Shown: positions 1 to 12,260 of the stretch, piece by piece
How the letters are laid out: each line of letters opens with the position of its first letter
How positions within the stretch are numbered: position 1 is the first letter of the stretch
Assembly: GCA_038503075.1 (NCBI GenBank)
Contig: JBCAML010000006.1
Coordinates: 930,001 to 994,000 of the forward strand
Length of the DNA stretch: 64,000 nucleotides
DNA from: Gyromitra esculenta
Taxonomy: Eukaryota; Ascomycota; Pezizomycetes; Pezizales; Discinaceae
Direction of reading: 5' to 3'
Program-made: the position numbers and the translations under genes
Notes under the pieces: generated by a model
Seen by the model: only the letters and a program-made list of their open reading frames with translations
The model's database searches: none
What the model was told of the DNA's origin: nothing

Positions 1-1398
1 CGCCACGGGCCGTGGGGGCCTAACCGACATAGCACGCCAACTCCACAATCTGCCCAGCAGCGACGGCCTATAGCGTCTACAAGACTTCCCCAAACGCCTA
101 CACAACGGAAGCCTATGGGTGCTCCGGGTTTAACCTTGCAACAGGCTGCCCGGCAAGGTGCGAACTATCCAATTCCGCCTCGAGACGGATTCTCTAGATC
201 GGCTCAACAGACGCCTTCAAACGTTCCAACGAGCGCTCATTCAGGAACAATTCCATCATTACGGGAACTGAATCCAGCACCGAGACCAAATAATCCACAA
301 ATATCACACCCTCTATCAAAAACAAACCCATCACGAAGACCAAAGCTACAAGGTAGCCCGACACAAGCATCCCGACAGCCTCGACAAGGCCCAGCGCCTG
401 CAGACCAATCTATGGAACGGATACCATTTTACGCTCCTAGAGACCCACTTAGTCCAGGCAGGCGACTGAATCCACCACCACCTCCCGCATCTCTTCACAG
501 GCCACGACCATCTTCTCCTAATTCTAATAATGCCTCACGTACTTCGCCTCGCGCAAATAAGCGCACCCCTGATGTAGCTTTCGATACAGACAGTGACTCC
601 GAATTGTTTGGGTCCCCGCCTAGTTTCCAAGCATTTGCCTCTCCCCCGGAGCCAGTGCCAGTTTCCCGACAAAAGGATATATTCCTTGGCCCTGTACCGT
701 CTCGTACAAAAAAGCAGTCATCAGATGAGATTCGACAATTCAGACCACCAACTAAGCATAACTCTAGTGGCACTCCCGCACCGCCCCAATCTCGACACCC
801 AGAAACGATCACAGCATCCATTAACAAAAGTGGTAGCACTATACCAGAACCAGGAGAGGACGGCAAGAAAGAGAATGTATTTGAGCCATTGGTAAACGCA
901 GGAGTATTGCATTTGAATAATGCTACAGCTAGAAAGCGGAACAAATTGCTATGCCAAAGACCGTCAGGAAACCCAGCACCAGCACTTAAAACACAATCAA
1001 CACGAAACACTGTACAACCAGCGAAGGAGAACATAAAAACCCCCAAGAGTGATTCCGTCTCAAAGTCACCCTCTCCTGCAGCTGTAGAAGGCGTAATGAC
1101 AGTGAATGAGAATAGCAGCTCCAACGCTAAACTTGCCACAAAGAAAAAATCAATAGCAAACCACCGAGGACCTAGTAATGCGTCCAGAGGCTCGAATGCG
1201 GCAGGTAGCCCAACGGAGGGTCAAAGGGGCGATCGGGGAAAGGGGAAAACCAGTGATCTGGATTTGGAAGAAGATTACCGAATTCATGAAGAAGAGGATA
1301 CCCCTCAATATCAAAAAGACAACGATATCGGCCCTTGGAGCTCGGAGGCTTTTGATTTGTTTGATTGGAGACCACCGAATATGGAAAAGAGGAAATGA
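1..1398 (+). CDS. C-terminal part of a large disordered protein (5' partial)
   Basis: The reading frame is open from base 1 and stops with TGA at 1396-1398, so the start lies left of the window. The first in-frame ATG is at 115, but the 38 codons before it have the same composition and are surely coding. The visible 465 residues are rich in Pro, Ser, Gln, Asn and Arg, with no membrane segment and no recognisable catalytic motif. Basic and SP-rich stretches alternate, and the C-terminus is acidic (LDLEEDYRIHEEED) and ends in EKRK. One less disordered patch near residues 295-315 reads VFEPLVNAGVLHL. The composition suggests a nuclear or scaffold protein, but no family was recognised. An overlapping minus-strand frame at 495-1139 is a shadow. 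Confidence 0.7.
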   Translation, partial: RHGPWGPNRHSTPTPQSAQQRRPIASTRLPQTPTQRKPMGAPGLTLQQAARQGANYPIPPRDGFSRSAQQTPSNVPTSAHSGTIPSLRELNPAPRPNNPQISHPLSKTNPSRRPKLQGSPTQASRQPRQGPAPADQSMERIPFYAPRDPLSPGRRLNPPPPPASLHRPRPSSPNSNNASRTSPRANKRTPDVAFDTDSDSELFGSPPSFQAFASPPEPVPVSRQKDIFLGPVPSRTKKQSSDEIRQFRPPTKHNSSGTPAPPQSRHPETITASINKSGSTIPEPGEDGKKENVFEPLVNAGVLHLNNATARKRNKLLCQRPSGNPAPALKTQSTRNTVQPAKENIKTPKSDSVSKSPSPAAVEGVMTVNENSSSNAKLATKKKSIANHRGPSNASRGSNAAGSPTEGQRGDRGKGKTSDLDLEEDYRIHEEEDTPQYQKDNDIGPWSSEAFDLFDWRPPNMEKRK

Positions 1399-2444
1399 TT
1401 TTTTAACGCCTTTTCTACACCCTTTTTATTGTGATATGCGTATACGGCGTTATTGGTTGGTTGGTTGTTTGGTTTAAGGTGAACTTAGATGGTTGGTATT
1501 TTCTTTTATAGTTGGGTGTAGAGTGTGGTTATGAAGGGTTATTGGCGTTATATAATACCGCGCTCTCCTGTGGAATATCTGGGAATCATGCTCGTATCTT
1601 ATGGTTGTATTATAGCCCAGTTCTTGTTAAAAGTGACACTCATATGTCTGGAAGGCATAGGTATGGAGCCTCTGAATAAGTTAGGTTGTACAAATATAAG
1701 CTATGCATAGTAAACAAGAGAATGAGTTGTGCTGATACCATCATGTGACTACTATTAAAATGAAACACAGGCTGGGTCTCAGACGTTTCGGTAGAGTACT
1801 TACTAGAACATACACGTATCTCTTGATCAAACTGCAGGCGTTTAGGCCAAGGTAGTATAGGAACGTGTACTGCGTTATCGAGGGAGGTTGATAGAAGCTC
1901 AGGGAATAACTGGATGTAGAACGGTGTCTCTCTAAGGGATAAAAGTGATGTATATAGCGATTTTTCAGTCACCGACAGATGGATCTAGATAGGAGTCGAT
2001 AACAGTTAGGTTGTACTCCTTTTTAATAGGTATAAAAATAATGGCTACAAAAACACTTCTAAAGTGAGCGAGGGCCTCAGCCATTCAGTCAAGACCTTCT
2101 AGTACTAGATTTTCTTATCGTAATAGCATCCGATCTACTAGTCACTGGGTCCAGCAAACTCGAAACCTCATTCGCGAAATCAATGCAATTAACTATAAAG
2201 AACTTGGGCATTCTCACGTGACTTTTCATTATCTTGCCTCTCGCTCAGCCACCAAGCAACGTCGTTGCTGCGAATTCCTCGTACCGCACCTCTCTAACTA
2301 ACCTGACCTCTGGCGATACCACGATAGTTACCAGCGGTTCAAACGCATCTTCCGCTCCCCCCCCGCGCTTCCACCAATTGCTTCCACCCCTCTCGCTACC
2401 AATCTCCACCCCACTTTCAACTCCTCTCTAGAAGAAGAAAAAAA
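1399..2444. other. intergenic, no gene seen
   Basis: About 1 kb between the disordered-protein gene and the complex I gene. Short frames here lack splice-consistent extensions and resemble no family. The last 200 bases before 2445 are C/T-rich, as in a fungal promoter or 5' leader. Confidence 0.5.
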
Positions 2445-2798
2445 ATGTCCAGAATCCTAGGCTGGGCTGCATTCGGTATTTATTCCTTCTCCCACCCCCA
2501 CTATTACTAGAACCTACCTCATCAATACCTCAATGCAGTAATTAATTGATATATAATAGGCGTGGCCGTTCGCTGGTGGCAACTCGGAATTGAAATGCGC
2601 CCTTACTTCGCCCGCGAAACGCTCTGGCAATATCCCGTCTATGCTGCGGTCACCGGCTCATTCGGATACTGGCTCATGGGTGTGGAGAAACGACAGCTGA
2701 ACTTTCTGACCCAGCGCCGTGATTCCTTGCTTGAGAAACGGAGACGGCGTGCTGCGGAGGAACAAGCTGGAGGAGAGCTACCCACGGTAGTAGTTTAG
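2445..2798 (+). CDS. mitochondrial complex I accessory subunit (fungal 14-kDa type)
   Basis: Two exons, 2445-2475 and 2560-2798, encode 89 residues. The intron (GTATTT..TAATAG) splits a Gly codon, and joining restores MSRILGWAAFGVAVRWWQLG. The protein has a short hydrophobic start, then a conserved-looking core WQLGIEMRP, a Tyr/Pro/Gly segment and GYWLMGVEKRQ, followed by a basic helical tail. This matches my memory of the small fungal NADH:ubiquinone oxidoreductase 14-kDa subunit, a one-membrane-pass subunit of the inner-membrane complex. It is nuclear-encoded and not catalytic. The start is the first ATG after the CT-rich leader and begins the shared MSR/MVH-type N-terminus. The exact subunit name was not verified. 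Confidence 0.7.
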
Positions 2799-3166
2799 CC
2801 TGGGATAGGTATCAAGTATATCGACCCGGGGGTAGAGTGTTGTGGGATGAGGGACATACGAGGGAGGACGGGAAGGGTATTGTACAGTTTACTTTTTTTT
2901 CTGTCATCAACTGAGGCTGGCCACGGCGGGCCTAAATGCGTAATAAATATCAAGTACGAGGGTTTGTCCTTGATACTAGGTCTTGCCGGGTGCCAAACTA
3001 CGTGATGTATGGAGTGCTAGTCTTGAAACAAAACTGTTTACGATATCGCCTTCAACAGTATCCAAATTCATGCTGGTCTACAATACAATGTGCTTGGGGT
3101 ATACAACCGCTCAGTAAGTCAATAAAAAAAATCCCCACACCTCTCACCAACCATTGACGTTCTCCT
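2799..3166. other. convergent intergenic spacer
   Basis: 368 bases between two genes that end toward each other. They hold only 3' untranslated and terminator sequence, including T-rich runs near 2890 and 3124. No coding signal was seen. Confidence 0.5.
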
Positions 3167-6154
3167 CTATGAGAAATCGATATGCCAATCCTTCGTAATA
3201 GAAACCTTCGGGTCCCTAACAATGGCATACGCCGCATTCTTTCCCTTCGCTTCATGCACGGTAACCTTTGCACTCCAGCTCTTACTCCCCTGTTTCACCT
3301 CCACCTTCGTCTTCCCCTTCCACTCATCAGTCACACCAACAACAATAACCCTCTCAACCCTTACATCCTTCATGGTCTTCACGAACTTCGCTGATTTCGC
3401 CGGCTCTGGGTGCAAGTTTCCCGACCTTAGTGACTTGTCTGCCGAATTGAATACGAAGCTACGGTGAATGAACTCGCCGTTTTGGTTATCGTAAGTCTCG
3501 CCATCATCAATGTAGAGGACACCTCCAGCAATACCATTGGCAGCAAGCGAGACGACAAGCGTATACGGGTCGTATCTCATGAGCCCCGAGGACCTTCGGG
3601 GGCGGTCTTTGCGTGGAATGATGTGACCACCACGCATAAGCACCGGGACACTCTCAAGCGGTGAAGGGACGGTGTGGATGCCCTTGCCAGTGTAGATAGT
3701 ATAGTTGAAGTAATCATAGTACGGAACACCATCTTCAGGGATATATACCACCGTTTCTTTCTTCCCCTCTTCTACCACTGGCTTAACAAGCAGACCAGTA
3801 TCACCGAGGTAGAATTGGTCGTCAATGGCGAAACCCTCCTCGTCTTCGGGGAACATGACAAAGTGGGGGCGGAGGATTGGCATCCCCTCCCAAGACGCAC
3901 GGTGGAACGCGGTATACCAGGCGGGAAGTAGGGAGTAACGCAGTCGGATAGCATCGCGGATGATAGATGTGTAAGGCTCACCCGCAAGGTACGGCTCACG
4001 GCGTTTAGCATCAATATGAGCGTGCGCACGGAAAAAAGGGTAGAATGCGCCAGCCTGATACCAACGTGTCAAGAGTTCTTTGCTTGGATTTCCAAAGAAA
4101 CCACCAACATCTGCGCCTGCGAACGGCATACCGGCGATGCCCTGGGCGAGAATCATAGGGAAGGATTGCTTAAGGTGCTGCCAGTCGGCCAAGTTGTCAC
4201 CAGTCCACATAGCAGCGGAACGCTGAGAGCCAGCGAAGAAGGAGCGGGTGAGAACGAAGGGACGGCGGTCCTTCCCTGGCCCCAGACGAATCTTTAGGGC
4301 TTCAAAGGTCGCGTTGTGGAAAGTCATGCCGTTAAGATTGTGTACATCGCGGTGCTCCCAATTGCCGTGATGAATATTGTCCTTGGGCATAGTGGTCTCC
4401 GGACCATTGAAGACAGAGGGTTCGTTCATGTCGTTCCAGATCCAAGTGTTTGGGGCGGAGCCAACAAACTTCTTGAAGTCAAAGAGGGACTTCCACCAAG
4501 CCTGGGCGGCGGGGTTAAAGCAATCAATCCAATGGGAAGAACCTGGCCAGCACCAGCCTTCATAAATCTTATCGCCAGACTTGTCCATGACACCAAGGCC
4601 CTTATCAATCAATTCATTACCGATGGCGTAGTTTTTATCATTCTTGATGTGAGGGTCGATAATAGCGACAAGCTACTCTTCATCAGCAATCACTCATACA
4701 AAGCAAAAATCTGGACGAAAATACCTTCCTATCCCGCTTCGCCAACGTTTTCCCCATGCTCTTAGGGTCCTTAAATGTCAATGGATCCCACGTGAAATAC
4801 TTCTTATTATCCGTATACTCAATATCGAGCCAAATCACATCATACGGGATGTCAAATTTGTCGAAATTGCGATCGACATTCTTCACGTCGTCTTGACTCA
4901 CATAATTCCACCTGCATTGGTGATACGCAATACTAAACGCTGACGGCAGCGCTGTAAATCCTGTCAAGTCGCCATATTGCTTATACAACCACGCCGAGCT
5001 CGGTCCCGGCAACACAAACACATCCAGGAGGCCACTCTCGGAAATCCAGTGAGTCTGGGTGGTTGCACGTTCCTCAGAGATTTGGTTTGGATTCATTTTA
5101 GTTTTAACAATGTCGATCCAAGTTTCCGCTGCGGAGAGCCAGAAGACACCAACGGTGGAGCCTCGCTTTTGCGCTTGCATAAAGGGGATAGAACCGTAGA
5201 GAGTCATTGGGGAATCTGTTTCATATTCGAAAACATCGGCGTTGTAGAGACGGTAGGGTTCTGTGTAGGCGCCTTCGCCGCCACGAGTCTCTTTAAGAGA
5301 AAGGCTAGTGGCATGTTCGGGGATACCATAAACGTGATCGTAGCCAGGGAAGGTTATGTCCATCGCAACGGATTCGGGTCCTAAAGATAGATCAATAATT
5401 AATCAACAGGGAGGTAATTAAAAAGAACTATAGTACCTCGAGGCTTAGAATCGGTATTTCCGCCGAATGACTCATCCCAATTAGTCTCTTCATCTTCATT
5501 CTTCTCGCCGCCTTCTTCTCCTCCTCCAGACTTCATCATCCGCCAGTGCTCCACGTTCATGAGATTTCTCTCATTCAATACCACATATGCCTCCCCGTCC
5601 CTAATGAACCGTACACCGAATGGTTTGTGTGTGATCTTAGCAACACACCCAGGTGGCCCATACACCACAGTCGTTACCCCTCCTTCTGTCTGCACAATCG
5701 CATCCTTATGGTAATTCTCGCCCCCAACTAGAGCCCACTTGGCAGCTTCATTATAACGCTCCTTCCTTGCTGGGCTCCCATGGCGCATCACAATTTCGCC
5801 CTTTTGCCTGAGAGCTTCATCAATTGTTACCCTTGCTACACCACTCTCGAGAAACGAGAAGGTTAGCGGTAGCTCGACAGACTCGGTCTCGCTGATGCTC
5901 TTCAAGATGGTTCCCGTTAGGACACCATCCTTGAGGGACACAGTCGCCTCATTGAGCTCGTAAGGGGAGGTCCAGGCAGCACCAGCAGCACCAGCTCGGT
6001 CAGCGAGGGCGCGATTGCGTTTACAAAAGCCGGATTGCGAACAAGTTTTGAAATTCTCGTGTTTAACCGTTTTGGCGACGTCAACGATTGAGAGGAGGGA
6101 TACTAGGAAGAACCCGAGCGATGGGCCCGTGACGAGTGCGTTTGGTCGACGCAT
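3167..6154 (-). CDS. glucosidase II alpha subunit (GH31), ER
   Basis: Three exons (5437-6154, 4725-5380, 3167-4672) give 959 residues, the usual family length. This is the catalytic alpha subunit that trims the two inner glucoses from N-glycans in the ER lumen, working with a beta subunit. An N-terminal signal peptide (FFLVSLLSIVDVAKT) is followed by the family-typical VKHENFKTCSQSGFC. The GH31 nucleophile is the Asp of WIWNDMNEP near residue 539, and the acid/base Asp lies in WTGDN near residue 617. GADVGGFFGNP and the beta-sandwich C-terminus are also present. Junctions are exact: SKPR-GPESVA and KRDRK-LVAIIDPHIK. The start is the ATG at 6154; a GTG two codons upstream is not needed. The gene converges on the complex I gene and no defect was seen. 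Confidence 0.95.
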
Positions 6155-8257
6155 GGTCACAATGTGGAGGGGGGGACAATTAAGTAGACGGAAACAAAAT
6201 CGCTGACCTTGTCTTTAAAACGGAGAGGGCGCAATTCGCCCCGCGATAAAGCTGAAAAGATGACTACACACACCAAACGAAGAGATGGCGTGTTAGGAAG
6301 ACGTGGAGCTTCGTGAATGGCGGAGTGTGAGGTGTGGTAAGTGTGCAAGGTGAGGGTGTGGTGGAGAGAAGGCAAAGCTTAAGGCAGAAGCCCGTGAAAC
6401 CAGCCAGGTGTCTAGTACTGTGAAACCCTAACCCTGGTCAGGTACAGTCGCGTCTGCAAAGTCCTGGCACCCCCAGCCTACTGATAGAAAACAAAATAGT
6501 TGTAGATCAAGCTAGGGAACAGCAAATCGAAAGCGACGAAAACTATGGGAATACTGACATACCAAATAACGTCCAATAGTTTTATACAGTCACCCCAATC
6601 CGCCAGAAGGTCGTGCCTACTCTACCAGAGATGAGGGTGCCAAGACTTTCCGGACAGCACTGTGCTTTGGACTTTAGCCCTGGCCTCTCCAGGTGTGTTT
6701 AGACTTGTGGAAGACACGCAGAGATACATGTATGTCATGTAGATGTCCGCTCCCAAAATGGGCATCAAGTGTGTGGCGCAGAAAGTGGATGGACAGGAGT
6801 GCCTAGAAGAACGGCTGAAATCTGTTTTGTGTTCGAGTCGAGGATGGCCACGTTCTCGGCATCTTCCGCCCAAAAAGAATGTTTTGTTATCGATAAGCCC
6901 CGCAAACCCTAACCTGGACTGAGGAGAATGCGTTTCAGCCTCATCCCGCCATCCCGTCAGTTGGATGGAACTTGGTTACCAAGAACTTTATCTCCCCCTT
7001 GCACCCCCCCAAATTTGATAGCCCGCGCAAACTTGCATGTATCCATCCTCAAGCCTTAGAGGAGACTGGGACTACTGTTCGAATAAATATATAGTATTAT
7101 CCATCTCTCACAGAATGCTCTCGTCATGAATAGTCGCTCGCATGTTCTGGTGCAGATAACCACAGGCTACATGTGATTGCTACGCCCTTCTCGCCTTATC
7201 TCCTACGGGTTTTCCCACCTCTAACTTAATTTCTCTTAATCGCTAAGCCTTTTTTTCGCCATTTTCATCTTTCATAGCGGTGTGGGAGGGGTCGAAGACG
7301 TGAAACACGCCGAATCATGCAATTATGAAACCTATGGTTACTGTTCGGGCCAGGAGGGAAATGATGGCAGACAATCCTGACTTGTTAAGGGTAAGGTTGG
7401 ATGGAGGATAATGGGAAGAGTGAGATACGGTTATGTTTGTGTGGGGAAATAGTTTGTTTATCCATCAAGGTATACCGTGCAAGGCGAGGTAAATACTAGA
7501 TCCTGGGGCTGGTCATTCTGTTCAAGTACATCCCTCTCTTCCAAATAACATGGTCCCTCTGCTAAACCTTCCTCACAGGAAGAGATCTCAAATACCAAGA
7601 TCCACAATAAGCATCGTAGCTTCAGCAAGATGAGGATAGTAATTGGTTGAAATAATGTGATCGTTGCTGCAGCGAACCCCTAAAAAAGGAAGGAAAAAGA
7701 AAAATCTCCAAATCACAGAAACTCCCCCCAAAAAAACACCAGCATGTCTCAGTACAGACGCACAGCACATGGCGGGGTATGGGGAAATCCATGGTCCCTC
7801 CATCTTTACCATGCATACAATCCAATTGTCATGCAGGTGCCAAAAACCGTTTCTCTGCCAGATACATCCACCCCATCCACCCAGCAAACCGCGGGCATCT
7901 ACAGTAAAATAACAGATACGATACAGGCCTATGATGTGCGTTTGTGGGCGCAATATGCATGGACACGCTGGCAACTGACCACTCCAACTGGATACTGTTA
8001 ATTTCCCCTCGCAGATTGCCTCTTCTCAAGCATACACCCCACACAGGACACCCCAGACACTACCTATTCGCGAAATCCCCCCTCCCATCGAAAAGAGGTG
8101 TCTGAGTTTAGCCCTGACGTTCGTCAACTCTGGATCTCTGCTCTTCCCTCGATCTCTGGTGCCCTGTGTCTAATCCCACCCCCCCAGTCCACATACGCCT
8201 ACACCAACAGCACTAACACACCTTGCTATCTCGACCTCCCCCCTGATCTGATTCGGC
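6155..8257. other. divergent intergenic region, no gene seen
   Basis: 2.1 kb between divergent genes, so it should contain both promoters. Two similar telomere-like tracts (AAACCCTAACC..TGG) lie in the same orientation at 6423-6437 and 6904-6917. One TACATGTA octamer sits at 6725-6732. The frame at 7744-8001 has no start context or family resemblance. From 8050 to 8257 the sequence is C/T-rich, like a 5' leader. Confidence 0.5.
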
Positions 8258-10112
8258 ATGCCGGACTCCTCCAACAGCTCTGGCACCTCCTCCGACACGG
8301 CCCAGTCCTCGCTTCTCCGCCTTACCCGCCGCCACTCGCTCCCTGCATCCACTACCTTCTCCACCTTCCTGTCGTTGTGGAGTGCCGAAAATGCCAGGCG
8401 CAACACCGTTGTCGTCAACGACTCGCCTAACTCCAACTCGTCTGTCATCCATTGCCAACAGCAGCAACAGCAGCAACAGCAGCAACAACAGGGTCGGAAT
8501 CGCAGCTCGTCACTTTCGGGGGCTACACTGCTGAATGGAATCAACGGAAGCACAGGCGTCGCAGGGGAGGGGATTGGTGGGAATAGACACAGGTATGGAC
8601 ATCGTCATACCAGGAGCGCGGCTCAAATTGTGGATCGCCCTGTTATTGTCAAGAGCTATAACCCGGAGGCAGCTGTTTCTAGAAATGCGTCTCCTCCCGA
8701 CGAGGTTTGTTTACCGATTCCCCCCCCCCACCAAAGGGTCTCACGATGGACTACACGGATACTAACCCCCCCCCGGCTACGCAGGATGAAGGTTCCGAGG
8801 ACCTCGCACTCCCGAGCATTGACTCGTTCTCGTTTGACGGCATCCTCAAGGCTATTGATCCCGCCGGTAGCCCGCCTCTCCCCTCCTGCTGTAATTCCAT
8901 AGCCCACACTGATCTGTGGCGTGTATAGTAACCACTGCGCTTGATGCTGTTTCAGGGCTCTGTGCAGAGTATCAGACAATCCTCAAAGCCGAAGTCGATG
9001 CACTCACAGAAACGCAGGCTGAGATTGACGCGGCAATGAAGGAGGCGGATAAGCTGACCACACAGGCACTTAAAGCGACGAAGACACGTACGGAGAGACT
9101 AGACGCAGAGGCTGTGGGGTTGAAGGGAGGTACGTATGATCCCAGGCCATGTATCTGCCTATGCTATTGCTCATGTAGTTGTCCTGTAGGGACTACAGTG
9201 GATGCGCTCGCGGTAGCGGCGGAAGCGACGCATACGACGTTAACCTCCATTATCACGACACTGTTGGCAATCGATGAGATGTTGCCGCCCCAGGAAAGGT
9301 TGAGCCCATTGGGAAGCGCACACAAGGGACATTATCCAAAGGTGCATACACTACTTGCAGATAAAGCCCATCAGATTGAACTTCGTTTCCGTAATATCAG
9401 GTCTCCAGAGCTACGGCCGGTTTCGAGACCGTTATCAATGCAGGCGCTATCTCTTGGCGCCCGTGCGGACGACCCGGGAGAGTCTTCGTCTAATCAAGGA
9501 GGGAGGGACCTATCGGTGTGGTCACGTCGCCGATTGTCATCTGCTACACTACTAGACTCACCCGTTCTCTCAAGGTCAAGCACATCCCCACATCACACTC
9601 GAGGGGTATCGAGCCCGCATTTACAGCTGAAAACGATATTACCTTCCCCTTCCGACGGTTCGAACACCTTGATTTCTGCGTCGGGGAGCTACTTCCCTAT
9701 TGCGTCGAAAGCGGCAACGGGGGTAAGCTTGATGAGCCCGCTTTACAAAGCTGCTCGGCTTGTGGATCAACAATCACCGCGACTAGAACCGCAGTCCCCT
9801 CAAGTGCCAGACAAGAGGAGTTCGGGCATGTGGGCGCGGAGATCAAGTACAAGTACGCTGGCGGCGTTTATGGCAGCTGAGCGAGGAGGGAGTGAGCCTG
9901 CCCCAAGCCCGAATCCAGCATCGAAAGCACCAAGCACGTGGCGGCACAGCGCGGGTTCGTGGGCTGGATTCTTTGTGGGTAAGAGCAGTCGGGGTAGTAA
10001 TGGAGGCGGTGAGAGCAGGGTTAGTGCGGAGGAGAGATTAAAAAAGCTATTGGAGGGAGGGCAAGGCGTGGGCAAGGGTAAGGGCAAAGGCAAGGGGGTG
10101 GTAGGGAGGTAA
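8258..10112 (+). CDS. uncharacterised polyQ/coiled-coil fungal protein
   Basis: Four exons (8258-8704, 8785-8866, 8929-9129, 9190-10112) encode 550 residues. The N-terminal 150 residues are Ser-rich with an uninterrupted run of 12 Gln. After the first intron comes a short conserved-looking block (SIDSFSFDGILKAIDP), then ALDAVSGLCAEYQTIL and a helical segment rich in Ala/Glu/Thr that should form a coiled coil. The rest is disordered, Ser/Pro-rich, and ends in a Gly/Lys repeat (GKGKGKGKG). The third intron is 60 nt and in frame, so it could be retained without a stop. The block around FDGILKAIDP resembles a fungal family I have seen only as hypothetical proteins. No function can be assigned. 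Confidence 0.7.
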
Positions 10113-10720
10113 TAGTGTGGAAGGATACGGTCGATGATTGGATGAATCATGAGGTGGGAGTAATGTTTTTCGGAGGTCATCGTCTTCTTGGACATGATCG
10201 AGCTATGTATGTGTTGGTGCCCTGACGGCCTTTCCCTTCCCTTTTTCGGCTGAGGTGTTTGACTAGAACCGTTTCTTTTGTGGATGTCATTGCTAGCGTT
10301 GTTTTTTTCTTTCCTTGGTTGGCATTGGGTCTGTTTATATACATGGGAGGGTTATCAGCAATTGATTTTATCTGGATTCTCGCACTTGCTCGAGAGTTTG
10401 CCTTCTGGATGGCTGTCTGGCTTGATACGAACCAGAGCAGGCTGATCGTGGGGCTAGGGTTGGTGTTTGCGGCTCCGCCAGCAAGGTAGGCTTGAATCTC
10501 GGACGCATCTGGGTATAAGTAATATGCTGGAGAGAGCGTGTACAGCGATCTGGCAGTGCTATTCCCACCTGCTCGTCTGGTTCTTCATGTAGCAGACCAT
10601 CGCAGCAATTGCACTCGTCCATCTAAAGTAGGACAACCCCTCCGTTGCTGGTGGGGGGTCCCACGAACCCCGCAACTACCAAGCTGCAGTACTGCAGCCC
10701 GTTTCTAATCCGCTCTTCCT
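10113..10720. other. intergenic, no gene seen
   Basis: 608 bases between two genes on the same strand. T-rich sequence at 10290-10320 may belong to the 3' end of the upstream gene. No convincing coding frame. Confidence 0.5.
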
Positions 10721-12260
10721 ATGGAATATCCGGCGGATTCAGATCCTGCAATGTATTTTCGCCTTCTGGCCCCTTCTGTGAAAGAGGCTGCCTCGCGATC
10801 TGGGCCCCGGCTGGGCCATCTGTCGCTCAATAAGGTCTCGCTCGAAACGCCCACGTTCATAGCTCCTGCATCCCGGGGCGCCGTCCCTCATCTATCCCAC
10901 GACAACCTCCGAGATCACACCAATATCAAAGGCATCTATGTCGCCCTGGAAGACTGTAACCTCCCTCAAGCTTATGTGCTTCATCCGCTTTCGCCAAACA
11001 TTTACTAATACCCTCCCTCTAGTTGTCGAGAAATTCTCTCCAGATGTCCCGATCTACAACCACCACGGTACCCTCCGTACCTTCACCTCGACCCCGTCCA
11101 CCTCTCTCCTGGTTCTCTCCGGCCGGCGGGTCCCACCCGTTACTACCGCAGCTTCAAATACAGACCACTCCCTCGCCATCCTAACCTCGGTAGGCTTCCG
11201 TATGCTCCAAGTCGACGACTACATCAAAGCCGCGAGCCAGCTCCGCCCCGATATAGTACTAGGCCTTGCCGACATTCCACAGCAAGCACCAGGAAGACAC
11301 AGAGCGCCAAAGATGGCCTTCCGAACGGAGCTGTGGTTGAGCGAGCTGATAAACAAGACCGCCGCATCAAGGATGGAGGGACAGGAAGGAGTGAAGATAT
11401 TTGCGCCTCTACTTCCGCTCGAGTGGGATCAGCAAAGATATTACGTCGAGTTCCTCAAGCAGCATACATCTTCTATTTCTGGGTTAACACTATATGATTC
11501 TAGTCTTGCTGTCGAAATTCCTTCTGAGCTCGAAGGTCTTCCGCGTATGAGTCTTGATGACCCGGGGAATCCCCATAAGGTCCTTGATCAAGTATCTTGG
11601 GGGGTGGATCTTTTTAATCTAGCGTTCATTACACAACTCACAGATGCGGGGATTGCACTTGATTTCCAGTTTGCGGGGATGGACTCGACTCGGCCAGCAC
11701 AGACAGAGGAGGGCCGCGATAAAAAGAGGCCAATGGCAGTGGATCTCTGGGGAGTAGAATATGCGGCGGATTTGGGACCGCTGGGTAAGGGATGCGGTTG
11801 CTACAGTTGCAGAAAGCATCATAAAGCATTTATACAGCACCTTTTAGTGGCAAAGGAGATGACAGCGTGGGTGTTGTTGCAGATGTATGTCTTTCACCTT
11901 TGTTTCCGGAGATGTTCAAAGCATAGCTAACCATAGATTCCGGTTGGTTTCCCTAGACACAACACTGCCGTTATTGATCGCTTCTTCACCGCCATCCGCC
12001 GAAGCATTACCCAAGGCACATTCGAACAAGACCAACTTCAATTCGCTGCTACATATGTAGATCACCTTCCTGAAAAAACAGGACAAGGGCCTAGGTTGAG
12101 AGGATATCAGTTCAAGTCGCAGGGTGGAACGGGAAAGAAGAACCCGAAAAGCTTTTCGAAGTTTGGGGTGGGCGGAGATAAGAAAGAGGCACCAGAAGAG
12201 GCTATGACGCCGGTGGATATAGATGTTGAGCAGGGGGGATTTGCAGAGAGACTGGCTTGA
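10721..12260 (+). CDS. queuine tRNA-ribosyltransferase accessory subunit (QTRT2-like)
   Basis: Three exons (10721-10955, 11023-11884, 11957-12260) encode 466 residues. The protein belongs to the tRNA-guanine transglycosylase family, as the non-catalytic partner that pairs with the catalytic subunit to insert queuine at the wobble G34 of tRNAs for Asp, Asn, His and Tyr. Evidence is the N-terminal SLETPTFIAPASRGAVPHLS with ALED-FVEKFSP restored across intron 1, DFQFAGMDS, and the zinc site GCGCYSCRKHHKAFIQHLL (three Cys plus a His) followed by LLQ-IHNTAVIDRFF across intron 2. The C-terminal 60 residues are a basic, low-complexity tail. An in-frame ATG at 10751 (MYFRLLAP) is an equally good start. 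Fungi usually have to salvage queuine, so the gene implies use of an external source. Confidence 0.88.

Noticed and set aside
7744..8001. 85-codon plus-strand frame in the divergent promoter region
   Set aside because: No domain, no splice-compatible continuation, and an overlapping frame of similar length on the other strand.
8460..8492. CAG/CAA repeat as an expansion-type microsatellite
   Set aside because: Mixed CAG and CAA codons inside a coding exon encode a polyQ tract; this is ordinary in fungal regulators.
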